This document shows positions 43,195 through 55,021 of a stretch of 64,000 nucleotides of DNA, piece by piece; the first letter of the stretch is position 1, and every line of letters begins with the position of its first letter. The DNA comes from Liolophura sinensis. Lineage: Eukaryota; Mollusca; Polyplacophora; Chitonida; Chitonidae. The stretch lies in contig NC_088305.1 in NCBI RefSeq assembly GCF_032854445.1, positions 6,325,606 through 6,389,605 of the forward strand, given 5' to 3'. The position numbers were made by a program, and so were the translations under genes. The notes under the pieces are model-generated. The model searched no databases. It had not been told where the DNA came from and saw only the letters and a list, made by a program, of their open reading frames with translations.

Positions 43195-44411
43195 CACAAC
43201 GTGTTCAAATAATTGTCAAAGCACAGCAATACCAGCAGGCATTTTTCTGGCGGTATACGGGTTTGGAAAAGATTATATAAAGATCTTGAATATTAGTAAC
43301 AGATTTACTTTTTTTTATAGAATATCCTTTACTTTTTAATTAATAACGGTGTACATATTTATCCAAGAAATTGAAATTCCATGATTTTCTTGCCTTTGAG
43401 TAACCCATAACCAGAGATCACGTATATAACTATATACTTCCTCGGAAGGGAAAATCCGACTGAACAAAACAGGAAACATTTCCATTTTTGTTTTTGACAG
43501 TTGTTAACTTTCTCTTCGTCTGTGCAAAACACTTTGACGCCAGTTACCAGAAGCAGCTTTATCCGAAAGGATTTTATGTACAGGTAAAATGCCTCGCAAA
43601 TCACACATTTCAATCGCGATATCGTCCAGCTGCACACCGGGACAGCCCCGGGCCTCGGTGCCGTGCAGATGCCACCTGCATGCCAAATAACTCCAGTATG
43701 TAGAGTAGGCTTTCGAGCAACACATTCGGAATGGTTTTTACAAGAAAATTACCATAGTTCAGAAGACCCCACGGCCCTGTCAGCGGCGGGTGATTGGGGG
43801 TGTGATTAAGGTGTGAGAGATCGAAGGGTGAGGGCAGAGGAGGAGGGGGTATCGGAGCGGTTCACTCGCAGACTGAACAGTGACTGGCAGCTGTAGATGG
43901 ATGATACGCGGGCGTATTGTTGCGAGCTGGGCCGGCGCGGTTTGGCCGACGGCCTAGCCCAGGGCCAGACCCGTTATCTGCCCCTGTTCCAGCGCCATGT
44001 AGACCACAGACCGCAGCGATACAATCTCCGTTAGAATTAGACGGGCTGACGTGCTAATCAGATAAAGGAACTGCAGAATTTTTCTCGTACTATTGTCGAC
44101 AAAAAAGACCACTTTTTGTGGTATGATAAAAGGCTAGCTCTGTCTGGAGTGGAAAATTGCTGGCTCTTGTTGATACGATAATATGCTGAACAAATCTGAG
44201 AGGAGTAGACGGGGACAACAGACGTCAACATTGGCCGCGCTGTGTTGACAGGCTTGACGTCAACAAAGATTGCTGCACAGTGACTGCGCTGACAAGCTGT
44301 ATTAGCAAACACTAGTCTTAACTAAGTAGCAAGTTTGAGAGGAAATGCACGACTAGAGAATAACATTCAGGCTAAAACGAATATATTATTCGTGTATTTA
44401 TTTATTTGATT
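43195..44411. other. Unique sequence with a GC-rich island at about 43770-44060
   Basis: The island (GGGTGATTGGGGGTGTGATT, GGGCCGGCGCGGTTTGGCCG, CCGTTAGAATTAGACGGGC) is repeat-free and shows no convincing coding frame. Candidate non-coding element; remainder is AT-rich unique DNA. Confidence 0.3.
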
Positions 44412-44546
44412 CTGACCACACGTGGAAGATTCTGACCGCAACCTGTGGATGACCATGGGTTTCCCCCAGGCTCTGTCCGGTTTCCTTCCACCATGATGTT
44501 GGTACGGCGTATAAATGCCATATGAAATAAATAAATAAATAAATTT
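44412..44546 (+). mobile_element. SINE family A, 5'-truncated with 3' deletion
   Basis: Starts GACCACACGTGGAAGATTCT, then AACCTGTGGATGACCATGGG, TTTCCTTCCACCATGATGTT, then jumps to GGTACGGCGTATAAATGCCA and an (AAAT)n tail, losing the CCGCCGTCGTATAAGTGAAA segment. Confidence 0.82.
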
Positions 44547-46839
44547 ACTTGATTCGCGTTTTAACTCTTTTTCTCTAACACAGTGGTGGTCAGTTTCATG
44601 GCTAAATAAAACCCGATTAAACTCCCGACCTTTGATTACTTACTGTCACACTTTCTCACGTGTTGCTCAAGATATTCACATTATATTAGTTGAAGGCACG
44701 CGCTGGTTGTCATTGAATCCCGCGCAAACAACGAGAGCGGTGGAATCTACGAACTGCTTGTCCAGAGTAGGGATTGAAACTGCACCACGCACGTCCTGGC
44801 AACTGAGAAAGAAACGTTTTAAAACGATTCAAAAACTACCCACTTCCCAAAAAGAAGGTGTTTTAACGAATCTATTGCAAGTCGGCACAAGACACGACAC
44901 TTCTTTGCCGCCTCAGCGAAACGTCACATCAAAGACACACTGGACAGTCAAAAATAAGCCATTCAAGCTTTACTTTATTATGCCCAGGGGACGATTTTAT
45001 TGTTCTATTGGCCTATACCATATAACAGAAACCTTAGACGACAACTGCTAATCTCTTAAAAAGTTTTCCAACGAGAAAAAAAGACTCATGAGGAAACTTT
45101 ATTTGAACTCGCCGCCCAGATGGCGAGAGGCTAAGCGGGAACAATCTACCTCAGTGATTATAGGTGTGGGACACGACCTTAGCTGACACACAATACTTGT
45201 TATCTAAACTTATGTCATCTACACCCGGAGTTATGGGATCGTCGCCCTGAATGCTAATTAACGCCTAATTAATTATTAATAAAGTGGAAAAAATGGAGGA
45301 CAGATCGCCCTTGATGATTCAAACGTGTAATGTATAAGTAAGATACGTTAGTTCTATGACATTGTGATAGGCAGCTAATCAGTTTCTACATGATTCTTGT
45401 CCTCAACGAAGCTCACATGGCTTGTTGAGAGTGGCTTGCGGAATACACTGACATGAATGTCAGGTCGGTCACCATATAAGCTATGTTCAAGGTTGTGCAC
45501 TGTGAAGGAATGCGGAAAACTGCTCAAACAACTGGGGTTATAACATATACACATGTATAAATATACCATTCATTGTTTTGGCATAAAGTGGTAAAATTTA
45601 AATACTTGTCGAACTATAAAATCTCGAATATTATCAACATTTTTTGGTCGAAAACACTAAATCTGAAACAATAATCATTGGTTCCACGAGTTTTCTACTT
45701 ATCTGAACCAAAATGTTTGAAAATTTCTTTACTATTTTTTTTTACACCGTTTTCATCAAAATGGATGCAAATCAATTTAACCTAAGGCCCATATTGACAC
45801 TGATGAGCATAATGACGTCACACTCACTTTTCTACGTCATTGTTTATAGCCCTATACATATAACATGCCTGGCCATTCTTCATGTAATGTATACATGAAC
45901 ATACAATTAGCTATACTGACACCAAACATTCAGTTCATGGTGATGAAAAGTCAGTGTGCTTAAAATTGTCTATGAGGTGCGTAAACATCACTGTGAGATT
46001 TATTTGTTTACCTGCATGTTTACATATATTTGTATGGCACTGTTTGTGATGGTATATTCTGGTGATGTTTAATTCAATTTTAATGTGATTTTCCTTTTAA
46101 TAATCTCAGATTATGGAATTGTTTGCTGAGCTCTGAGGGTCATGCCTGACTTCTGAGTACGAAGTTAAATGGACGTCATATAAATAAATATCATTCTCAA
46201 AGTATGTATTTTGATGTGAATGGGCATTTTTTTAAAAATATAAATTATTCTAGAGACTATGGAATATCCATGCTTTGATGAGAGTAAAACGGCTTAAATA
46301 AGCTTGAAATAGATATTTCCTTCGTAGTTGTGTAAAGACCAAAAACAGCAATGTCTGTCTCGTAGGAACGCCATGCCGAAGTACTGTATCGTAGAAACGC
46401 CACGTCAAAGTGCCCACAGGAATGGCATGAAGGAGAGAAAATATAGGCTATGACCGAAAAACTACAGTTAGTCGATTGGCACTGTGCGCATGTGCTTTGC
46501 TAATCATAAAGCGAAGATGTGTCACTGTCGACGTTAATAAACTTATGCATTAAAACACAGCATTTTTGTTATGGCAGTATAAAATTTAACTCCACCATCA
46601 TGATGTATTTTATTGTATGCGAATTTAATGCCTGGGTGGACTTCCCTTGACGAAATGGCCAGCCTACATTTATCTTGGTCTAAACAAAACAACGTCCCTT
46701 CTGTAGTTTGAAAATAGATTGGGAATGTATCTACGTGTCTTAATGCTCTAGTACATCTTATTGCTCCGGCACTATCTGACCTGCGCTTAGTTTGTGTTTT
46801 ACCCCAACGCACGCCTTCAGTACCTCTGACAGTACGGGA
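44547..46839. other. Unique sequence; nothing supported
   Basis: AT-rich DNA. A 139-codon frame at 44632-45051 contains SRVGIETAPRTSWQ, a translation typical of tRNA-like or repeat DNA (B-box-like GGGATTGAAACTGCACC), and was not accepted as a gene. Confidence 0.4.
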
Positions 46840-47540
46840 GGGGGGGGTGAGGGGTGGACTGAGCGAATGCCCGGATGGCGCAGATAGGAAAATGATAGAT
46901 GACACTCGCCTTAGGCTGTCTTCCGCCAACAGAAGTTCCGTCTTAGAATTAAATCAAAAGAAATCCTCCTTTAATAAGCTTATCAATTATTCGCGGCGGC
47001 AGATACATCATTCACCGTCTTATCTGATTCTGCCCTATTTGTTGTTGTTGTTAAATAATGAACGCTCGTCCTGTAGGCCTTACTTTGTACGTGCGCGTTG
47101 CTAGGGAATAAACTATACAAGTAGTTTCTACCCCTGTGTTGGCACAGGTTCCGTCCTGTCAACCCAGCTACCCGTATGTCTATTCCTACACCGAGACAGA
47201 TTAACTGATGTTATCTTTATTATTTAATGATTAATAATTTAGAATCGATAACAGAATATGATGCACAGATAAGGGTGCCTTGGGCTGGGTATTTACATGG
47301 ATCCTACCGAATTTACCCGCGGAGCTCAAAACAAGCGTGCCCCCTGGCGGCCCTTCACGACGACAAGTCTTTGTCTTTATACATACATCATTGTCTACAC
47401 GGGGTCCGATTAACAGCCCGTCTAGACTGCACAGAATCAACCGAGTAATAGGATTTCATTCAGTAATCTCGGCTTTAATAGTCCTCAGACCATCTGAATC
47501 ATAAAGCGGGCCTACATTGCCCCACCAACTACACAGGCTT
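46840..47540. other. GC-richer unique islands (46840-47110 and 47200-47540)
   Basis: Two repeat-free blocks with TTAATTATTC-like and AATAATTTAG cores among GC-rich sequence (CCCGCGGAGCTC, CGCGGCGGCAG). Open frames on both strands are short and unrecognised. Candidate non-coding elements. Confidence 0.3.
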
Positions 47541-47764
47541 TGCTTATTTCCCAGCAGACATTCTGCACGGACATGTTAGAATAGTTTTCCAGTTTAAAAC
47601 ATGTCGAGCCTTCATTTACTGATTTAGGTGTGACGATAATGGAAGAAGTGCAAAATACAATATCATCAACGTCGGTATGAATCTGTGTTACAGTGTAGAC
47701 AGAAATTATAGTTTAACGCGCTCTTTGCTATTTCTGATACATCAAATACAAATAAAAAATGTAT
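47541..47764. other. Unique sequence; nothing recognised
   Basis: Short AT-rich stretch between the island and family E fragments. Confidence 0.5.
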
Positions 47765-48035
47765 TCAAATATAAGCGTCATTGTCCGACATTCGTATACC
47801 ATTCGTAGTCCGTAAAGGGCGTTCCAAGTCGATAATCGCAAGATCCATTTCCAAATCATCGTTTAACACTAGCTCCCAAAGACAAAGATTTGTAAGAAAT
47901 TGTACAAATAGGAAATAAAGCCGGTAACACACAAGAAAGAAGCGGTCATCAGTTTTCAATGATGCCGGGCAGACAGTTTTTATTCAAGGCATGAATTCAA
48001 ATTCGTAGTCCATGAATGAGTTCCAGGTCAAATAA
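47765..48035 (-). repeat. Interspersed family E, two diverged copies
   Basis: On the minus strand, ATTATCGACTTGGAACGCCC + TTTACGGACTACGAAT (from about 47845 down) and ATTTGACCTGGAACTCATTC + ATGGACTACGAAT (about 48035-48000) are parallel copies. Both align to ATTATTGACCTGGAAGG at 34597. The frame DLEMDLAIIDLERP suggests a decayed coding sequence of a mobile element. Confidence 0.5.
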
Positions 48036-48079
48036 TAATTAAACAAGGTATCTCAGTCGCGCTTTGATTGAAACTGTTC

Positions 48080-48540
48080 ATAAAGGCATCATGCAGATGT
48101 AATGAGCATGGCTGCCTTTACGGCCCCTAGCCCCAGGTTAGGCGGTATTAGATACAGTTCGAAAATGACGAGCGTTACAGACTTTAACCGAACAGATTGT
48201 GATTCAAATGTAACGGACTAACCCGCAGAAAGTAATGTTTCGTAAAGTCAAAGCGGACTTATCTCAAATCAGACCGGAAATGCGTCGATCCGAGACGGTG
48301 ACACGCCAGGATTGAGTTGCTCCTGCCCGTAACAAATAAAGACTGGAACAACAAAATATCTCCGGGGAACAAGGAGATGAAGTAGTCGCAGAATAGAATT
48401 AGAGATGTCACACTGTCTACTTTTTGTCAAACAGACGTAATTTATCACATGCGTCAGCTTGTATCGGCAAATCTCTGAAAAGTCTATCCAGTTTGGAGGA
48501 CACCCTCTGTCTATCTTTTACACAAGACAGAGACTAGACT
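48080..48540. other. GC-richer unique island
   Basis: Repeat-free block (GCCCCTAGCCCCAGGTTAGG, CCGGAAATGCGTCGATCCGA) with no convincing ORF, ending at the poly-G tract. Candidate regulatory sequence by composition. Confidence 0.25.
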
Positions 48541-48556
48541 GGGGGGGGGGGGGGGG
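48541..48556. repeat. Poly-G tract, 16 G
   Basis: Uninterrupted G-run. Potentially length-variable. Confidence 0.95.
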
Positions 48557-49096
48557 ATAATGGCACCTCACGCAACATCAGATCACGTGACCTGGTAGAA
48601 TTGGAAATTTGACAGGGGTTTCTTTCTAAATGAACAGAAATGTTCACTTCATATTATGAAGAAAGTACACGGGGGTTGATCGGCCTCTATAAAGGGACGC
48701 AAACCTTTTTCCGGTGGAACTTTAATGAGGGTGATTTGAAAAAAAAACTCATCGTGTACCATGTCATGAAATGGACGATTGTGCCGTTGGTTAATATTGT
48801 GTATACATATATTGTGTATTGTGATTACGGGCGCGGTTGAGAAAAAATAAAAAATAAAAATGACTTAAGCGTACGTAAGAAGAACATTAAAATCTATACC
48901 TAAAACACGTTCAATTATTTCTTTTTCATATGGTTTTATCACCAGATTAAATAAAGGCAAATATTTACATTGAAAGGTGAGTATCATGGGCCATACTAAT
49001 AATGTAGGTGTCGTCAGTGAAACCAAACCGTATTTTTCTCTATTCCTAATGCAAATTTCCAAAAGAATTTTATGTGTTGTATTCACAAGAAGTTTT
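48557..49096. other. AT-rich unique sequence with a weak minus-strand ORF
   Basis: A 73-codon minus-strand frame (49086-48865) translates with protein-like texture (KYGLVSLTTPTLLVWPMILT, PYEKEIIERVLGIDF) but matches no family I recognise and has no splice or repeat context. It may be the remnant of a mobile-element gene. Confidence 0.25.
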
Positions 49097-49223
49097 TGAT
49101 TTATTTATTTATTTTATTGGTGTTTTACGCCGTGCTCAAAAATAATTCACTTATACGACGGCGAACAGCATTATGGTGGGTGGAAACCGGGCAGAGCCAG
49201 GGGGAAACACATGACCATCTGAA
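49097..49223 (-). mobile_element. SINE family A, 5'-truncated
   Basis: TTTATTTATTTATTTTATTG, GTGTTTTACGCCGTGCTCAA, ACGACGGCGAACAGCATTAT, GTGGAAACCGGGCAGAGCCA. Only the 3' half is present. Confidence 0.92.
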
Positions 49224-49384
49224 CATGGATGTCTGGAGATAGCTGTGTGACATCACTGTCGAAATAAAATGTTAATACGAATTATTTAACTCACCCTAAA
49301 ATCCAAACATTTTACAGAAGCTAATTTAGTGAAATTCAAATAGTAATCGGAATATAATAAAGACAGACAGTATGGGGGGGGGGA

Positions 49385-49555
49385 GGGGTAAAACCAGAGC
49401 AGAGGCAGTGGGATGGCTGGCAAATAGTCACACATAACTAATGAAATACGATCTCTTGCCAATTTACCTCAGTCATGGTTTTTTTCTAACTGTTCATGTA
49501 AATTCATAAATAGAAGCAAATCACACGCCCCCTAACACCATGGCTTAAGAAGATG
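49385..49555 (+). mobile_element. Interspersed element C copy
   Basis: GGTAAAACCAGAGCAGAGGC, GCAAATAGTCACACATAACT, TTGCCAATTTACCTCAGTCA, TAACTGTTCATGTAAATTCA, ATCACACGCCCCCTAACACC. Uninterrupted at both sites where the 18755 copy has insertions. Confidence 0.85.
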
Positions 49556-49887
49556 TAGTTTTCTTTGGTTTTTCTGTCTACTTTATGTTATACAGTTTCT
49601 TTCCTTTAGCGTACCAGCGTATCGTGTGAACGCATTCAGGTCTGTATAGAAAGCTGGCCGCAAGTCATAAAAATCCATACACCTTTGACCCAAGAGGAGG
49701 CCTGTTGCAGTCGTTTACCCATTGATGGTTCTGTTGTGGTTTTAAGTCGGTGTGGCTGTCAGGCATCTGGTGGTGTGTCGTGATTTTTTCCACGATCAGT
49801 CAGATTTCCTGTAACAATCATACTTAATAGGAATATGCTTTAAGAATAATATTCTTATGTGCAGTGAAAAACACTCACAAATATTAG
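49556..49887. other. Unique sequence; nothing recognised
   Basis: AT-rich single-copy DNA between element C and an (AAAT)n tract. Confidence 0.5.
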
Positions 49888-49950
<63 letters not shown>

Positions 49951-49953
49951 ATA
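49888..49953. repeat. (AAAT)n microsatellite, about 16 units
   Basis: Uninterrupted TAAA/AAAT array. It may be the expanded tail of a SINE whose body is gone. Confidence 0.92.
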
Positions 49954-50276
49954 TTCTTTGGTCAGGAGAGTAGACACATTTTTCAAACACGCTGTTCCAA
50001 TAAAAATGACAAACCTGAACAGTAAAACGGCCTAAGTCAACCACATTGGCAGTCCAAAACCCATTCTCAACTGTCATATACATGTAACAAGAAAGATATT
50101 GATCGTCGGTTTAAAGAAGCGAATGCAAATTGAACCGTCGTCACAGAGGGAAAATTGAACACAACTTAAAGCACTACGGTACTCAAAGTAATAAATCGAT
50201 AAGGGATGTGTTACGTTCAAAACCATTCGAATAATGAAAATTTCAAGTATCGTCGCTCAGTTTTATAAAGCCGTAG
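49954..50276. other. Unique sequence; nothing recognised
   Basis: Single-copy DNA up to the SINE at 50277. No gene signal. Confidence 0.5.
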
Positions 50277-50530
50277 GTGGCCTCAGTTGGTTAGCGCGCT
50301 AGCGCAGCGCAGTGACCTAGGAGCCTCTCACCAATGTGGTCGCTGTAAGTTCAAGTCCATCTCATGTTGGCTTCCTCTTCGGCCATACGTGGGAAGGTCT
50401 GCAGTAACCTGCGGGTGGTCGTGGGTTTCCCCTAGCCTCTGCCCGGTTTCCTCCCACGATAATGCTGGCCGCCGTCGTATAAGTGAAATATTCTTGAGTA
50501 TGGCGTAAAACACGAATCAAATAAATAAAT
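50277..50530 (+). mobile_element. SINE family A, full length, with 12-bp target-site duplication
   Basis: Flanked by ATAAAGCCGTAG (50265-50276) and ATAAATCCGTAG (50531-50542), one mismatch. It begins GTGGCCTCAGTTGGTTAGCG (A-box-like TGGCCTCAGTTGG) and has a B-box-like TAAGTTCAAGTCC, the GGCTTCCTCTTCGGCC body, GATAATGCTGGCCGCCGTCG, TATTCTTGAGTATGGCGTAA and an (AAAT)n tail. This 254-bp copy defines the complete element. Confidence 0.96.
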
Positions 50531-50542
50531 ATAAATCCGTAG

Positions 50543-51189
50543 AACCTGATGACTAGGTCAGTTAGTACTGATGACGTCATCGGTTTGAGACTCGAACGTT
50601 GAAATGTCAGTAGCCTCCTGCTGAAAACAAGCACTTCCTCCCTAATTGTAGGAAGTTACTCACGTCCAATTTTTCTTGCAGTGCGGGGCATTTTTATGAG
50701 CGTTTATAGTTGAGATATGATGAAATACCCTTTTAAAACAAATGGAACGGCACTCTAAAGTCATGTAAAATGTATTAGCTGTGCGCGGCAAGCTGTAGCA
50801 GCGGATGATTTATGAATTGGCTTGCAGTTAATATTTAATCCGCAATGGCAAATAGTGCGCGAGGAACAAGATAATGAGTCTTCCCATGACAGGAAGCGAG
50901 CTCGAGATTTCAAAAGTATGGTCCGATATGTCCGAACCAAAACCATAAATCCGAAGTCTTCAAGATTGTTGAGTTATTCAGTCCGCGTGAGTCTATCGTT
51001 ATTGTAATGCGTAGGAGTATCGGGAACTTGCGTCAAATTAGTCTGTGGAAAGTGTTTTGCATCTGAATACCCTGGGCCAAGGCATTTCGAGGTATTGACA
51101 TCAACTAAGCTAAAAAAACATTTGTCTTTCATGCCTCCTGAAATAAATAATTAAACAATACTTAAACTCCTACGTGTAACGAAAACTTT
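50543..51189. other. Unique sequence with a small island at 50760-51010
   Basis: Repeat-free. GCAGTTAATATTTAATCCGC and surrounding GC-richer sequence resemble a non-coding regulatory block. No gene is supported. Confidence 0.3.
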
Positions 51190-51340
51190 ATGTGACTTTA
51201 TTTATTTATTTATTCACTTATTTTTTTACCCCATAGTCTCGAATTTTCCACTTATTCGATAATGATTAGTTTTAGGAGGGGGGGGGGGGTGCAGAAAGCT
51301 GGCTGTAAACCACCCACTCTTGGCAAGTTACCGGCAAACA
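51190..51340 (-). mobile_element. SINE family D, diverged copy
   Basis: T-rich (AAAT)n complement at 51197-51225, then GTAAACCACCCACTCTTGGC, AAGTTACCGGCAAACATCTC, the complement of the family D body (GTAACTTGCCAA...GGTGGTTTAC). A G12 run at 51277-51289 interrupts it. Confidence 0.65.
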
Positions 51341-54183
51341 TCTCCACTTGTGATATAGAGACAGACCCGCCATATTGGTGGAATCATGTAGTCTTCAGCG
51401 TATGCTATTCCATGCAGACGTCGTCGATGTGTCATTTTGATGCCCAAACGTTTGATATCGTACCTCCATGTTGGCAACAACAAAAAAAATGAATAAGCCG
51501 CTGGAAAATTTAAAATCATATCATAATGACACCATCTGATTACAGTTTTCTAGATTATCTATATACCAAGTGACAACAGGTGTTATTGAAGCGAAAAAAC
51601 AACATAGTAGACTGGGCCGTTAGTTAGACATTTTGTTAGCTAGCACAGTGCACGCAAGCTTGCATTGTCACAGCAGCTCTGATTGTTTGAAAACGGCATC
51701 ATCTTCATGCTCTATTGACAGAAAAATTCCATAAAACGTCTTCGTGTATGTCATTTGTATTGCTGTTTAGTCTGATATCTATATATTGTTTATTCGTCTA
51801 GTCTCGTATTAAGCCGGCAGGTCACCTTGCCTACGTCTTAAGTGACGCCATTTCAGGTTAGGCGTGTAATAGCACCGCAGCAAAGCCAAGACGCTCTAAA
51901 AGCCATCAGTGATGATCGTATTTCGTGATCTTTGATGGACCGCGGGTCTCATACGGTGAAGTGTCATTTGGTCAAATGTCGCAAAGGAAAGAGAAGAGAG
52001 GCTGTTATGGATTACACGGCTGGAACTGATTATACGAAGCTTTCTTTCCAACAAAGGCCTTAATCGATTCAGGACTCCTTTTTTTAATCTCCTCCGCTTA
52101 TTCTGATAAATTGTCTGCAATGGCACCCGCAGCCCGTTCCTGATTTTCTAATTTTCTTAACCACACGTTCCGAGTCAAGATTTTAACACCTGGGGTCAGG
52201 TCTCCACTGCGAAGGCCGAGCCATTTTTAACAATGTTGTCAGATTGTGTTCCAGTTGTGGAATGCTAAATTACCCTAATCCCATTGTGGATTCTTTTTGT
52301 GTCCGCGTCGCTCCATCTTCCTATGGCGTTCACGCCTTGCTTAAAAGCAGGGGAAGTCAACTTCGGGTTTTATAGACGCCCCAGGCGACCAAAGAAATCT
52401 GTTATTCAAGAAATTGCCGAGCGGGAGAAGATGTTAGCGGCACATGATCACTCCTCTGACAGTCCGCTCCGTGTCTGTCCTTCATAAAGTATTCCAGATT
52501 TTTAATATTTCCCTCCGAGATCCGGTCTGGTGCGAAGTGTGGTCCGGAAATGCTGTTTTTGACTGAACGCTGTCAGAAATGGCTCCGGGCAGAGCTCAAC
52601 TGTCGGATTGACTTCACTCTTGTTTTATGGTTTTACACATTATCTAACATTTATTTACACGTACGACAGCAGAGTCTGTGAGCTTCGTGTCGTGGCATTT
52701 CCAATTCTGTAATAGCATCGACGCCACTGCTTAGTTCACGCGGCGGCAATGATTTTTTGACATGGCCATCGTGTTACCCCTAAATAAGTCGTTACGCGAA
52801 GGAGTCACGACACGTGTTTTATAATCAGAGGTCCAAACCTTTGTTTGGAGGCCCTTTTATATCTGGTCGGAGTATTATCATTCTTGGAAAATTTATCCAG
52901 CGTTTTCAGTGAAAAAATACAAACCAACAGTTCAGCAAAATTGTGTATGTTTCAGTGAAGAACTTTAAGTTGTGCTCTGGATTATTTTTTAGCTGACTTG
53001 GTCACGTGACATGGCGGCCATGTTAGACTTCGTGCAAACGGACAAAAAATCGATTGCTATGAAATTTGAACTGCAGTTGCACATAGCCTAAGCATATTGA
53101 ATGCGTTCAAATGGCCTCCCTGGTTTTAAAATTGGTGAAAGCTGCTAGGTAATTGGGTAAAAAAGTCATGTGACCAAAGCATTTATTTATTTTCAAGTAA
53201 GACTCGCATACTGTATCACATTGGTCACTGTCAGGCGCACACACAGATTATCCAATGAAACTGAAAGTTTTACATGTTTGATTCCCTCTATCGCTACCAT
53301 GCTAAAACAGAGCCAACGAACCTAACAATATTCCGATCTGGCACCTTTAAATATATAGGTTTAGTCGAACACCAGCAATTCGTAGCTGATATAAAGAGAA
53401 GAAATTGTATGAAATTCTTGTTTATGGATACATGTGTCGGTAAACATCCAGCTGTATTGAGCGGTTGAAATCTGTCATTAGAACCAGACTGAACATACTT
53501 GCAAGGGAACTGTCTGCTAACATTAGAAATGGTAAAATAAAAGAACAACAAAAACGAGAAGTCGACATCATCACAAAATGAAAAAGATTGAGCATTTAAA
53601 TATTTTGACTTGCAAGGTCGGTTTTCATAGACCATATTGATAGTGTTTAGTGTGGTTAACGTGTATACATATCCATGTATTTATGATCAGAAGAAAACTT
53701 AATATGTTGAAACGAATCATTTTGTGTATGTTATGCATTTAGCAAGAATCTTATCCATGAACAAGTAGACAAAATGAAGCATGAAAAAAAAACCCCTCTA
53801 AAATTAATTTCATTCAAGACAGTATTTAAATAATGTAAGTAAGAAAAATAATGTTATTTGTAAATACAATTGTCCTCTGTTGTGCCTTGATGACATAGGC
53901 TTTCTTCTCTTCAGAAAGTGTAATCCCTAATAACGATAATACTGTTAAAGGCTTTCTTTCTTCTAGAAAGTCTTTGTATCTTTTTGCTGTCCGTTTACCG
54001 GTAAATATTCAAACTGCATAATCTGCAATGTCACCATCTTAGAACATTACACTACCACATCCGGTGATGCTCATATAATATAAATTAATCAACTTGATCC
54101 CTCTGAATGGGGTCCAATACAGTAACAGGCAAAGTGGCGTTAAGTTGTCACCATTCATCCATCCATTTGGGCAGGCTATATAT
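51341..54183. other. Unique sequence with a GC-richer island at about 51790-52620
   Basis: The island is repeat-free with TCTAATTTTCTTAACC and GGTTTTATAGACGCCCC-type segments. A 67-codon + frame (52284-52487, ...PRRPKKSVIQEIAEREKML...) is protein-like in places but is unrecognised and lacks flanking splice evidence. The remainder to 54183 is AT-rich and empty. Confidence 0.3.
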
Positions 54184-54426
54184 TTTATTTATTTATTTGA
54201 TTGGTGTTTTACGCCGTACTCAAGAATATTTCACTTATACGACGGCGGCCAGCATTATGGTGGGAGGACACCGGACAGAGCCCGGGGGAAACCCACGACC
54301 ATCCGCAGGTTGCTGAAGTCCTTCCCACATATGGCCAGAGAGGATGCCAGCATGAGCTGGACTTGAACTCACAGCGACCGCATTGGTGAGAGACTCCTGG
54401 GTCATCACGCTGCGCTAGTGCGCGGA
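54184..54426 (-). mobile_element. SINE family A, nearly full length, with 11-bp target-site duplication
   Basis: Flanked by AGGCTATATAT at 54173-54183 and 54427-54437. On the minus strand it runs from CGCGCACTAGCGCAGCGTGA through GTGAGTTCAAGTCCAGCTCA and GGTGTCCTCCCACCATAATG to TTGAGTACGGCGTAAAACAC and (AAAT)n. Only the first ~20 bp of the head are missing. Confidence 0.96.
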
Positions 54427-54508
54427 AGGCTATATATACTGCCTTTCAGATCAACATCAGTACCTTAGAATTGTTTTTATTTTGGTTTAGGTCACGTGAT
54501 TTGGGAAG

Positions 54509-55021
54509 ATGACTGTTGAAAAGGATATGTTTCCAAGAGATATTAAAGAGAAATGTGTTGACCTGGAATTCCTGGATATCCCTAAGGAGCAATCAGATGA
54601 TGATATTTGCTCGTGTCAGAGTCCACGGTATGATCCTGTCTGTCATACTAGTATTTCAGAGGTTAAAGGCGTGTATTTTGGTGACTTGTCTAAAGGATGC
54701 TGGCAATTACCGGATTCTTCCCCCCCCCCCCCGCCTCCCCCAAAACCGCCTCCCAACCTCTTTTCCGGGTGGGTCGCATGTGGGCAGGTGGACATGGTTA
54801 TATATGATAGCACACCTCCACTGGCGTCATCAGGACGACTGTGGAAATCGGTATATTGCCCCCACGGGAACAGGCCGTCAGCAATGCCTCAGTCAGAGCT
54901 TCATTACCTGTCCCCCACCTCCTCTCCGCGCGTTCTTGACGTTACCTGCGCATGCTTAGATGGGACCAGTGATTCCGATACTCAGTACACCGGAACACCC
55001 AGAGGGCAGCTGCATGCGTGA
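54509..55021 (+). CDS. Candidate ORF with a Kazal-like segment (possible OATP/SLCO relic)
   Basis: This 170-codon frame is the longest that is not built of repeats or the BAMBI exon. Residues 33-64 read CSCQSPRYDPVC, then GVYFGDLSKGC. This fits the C-x-C-x4-Y-x-P-V-C start and the Y-F-x5-G-C end of the Kazal-like loop in organic-anion transporters (SLCO/OATP). The CGSDG turn and one internal cysteine are absent and four residues are inserted. A distal VTCAC could correspond to the later CxC of that loop. A poly-Pro stretch (C-run at 54721-54732) interrupts the middle. There is an in-frame TGA just upstream of the ATG, and no transmembrane segments. It is probably a decayed exon or chance. Confidence 0.28.
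   Translation: MTVEKDMFPRDIKEKCVDLEFLDIPKEQSDDDICSCQSPRYDPVCHTSISEVKGVYFGDLSKGCWQLPDSSPPPPPPPKPPPNLFSGWVACGQVDMVIYDSTPPLASSGRLWKSVYCPHGNRPSAMPQSELHYLSPTSSPRVLDVTCACLDGTSDSDTQYTGTPRGQLHA

Noticed and set aside
44632-45051. 139-codon ORF
   Set aside because: It contains SRVGIETAPRTS, a typical translation of tRNA-like or repeat DNA, and has no recognisable domain or splice context.
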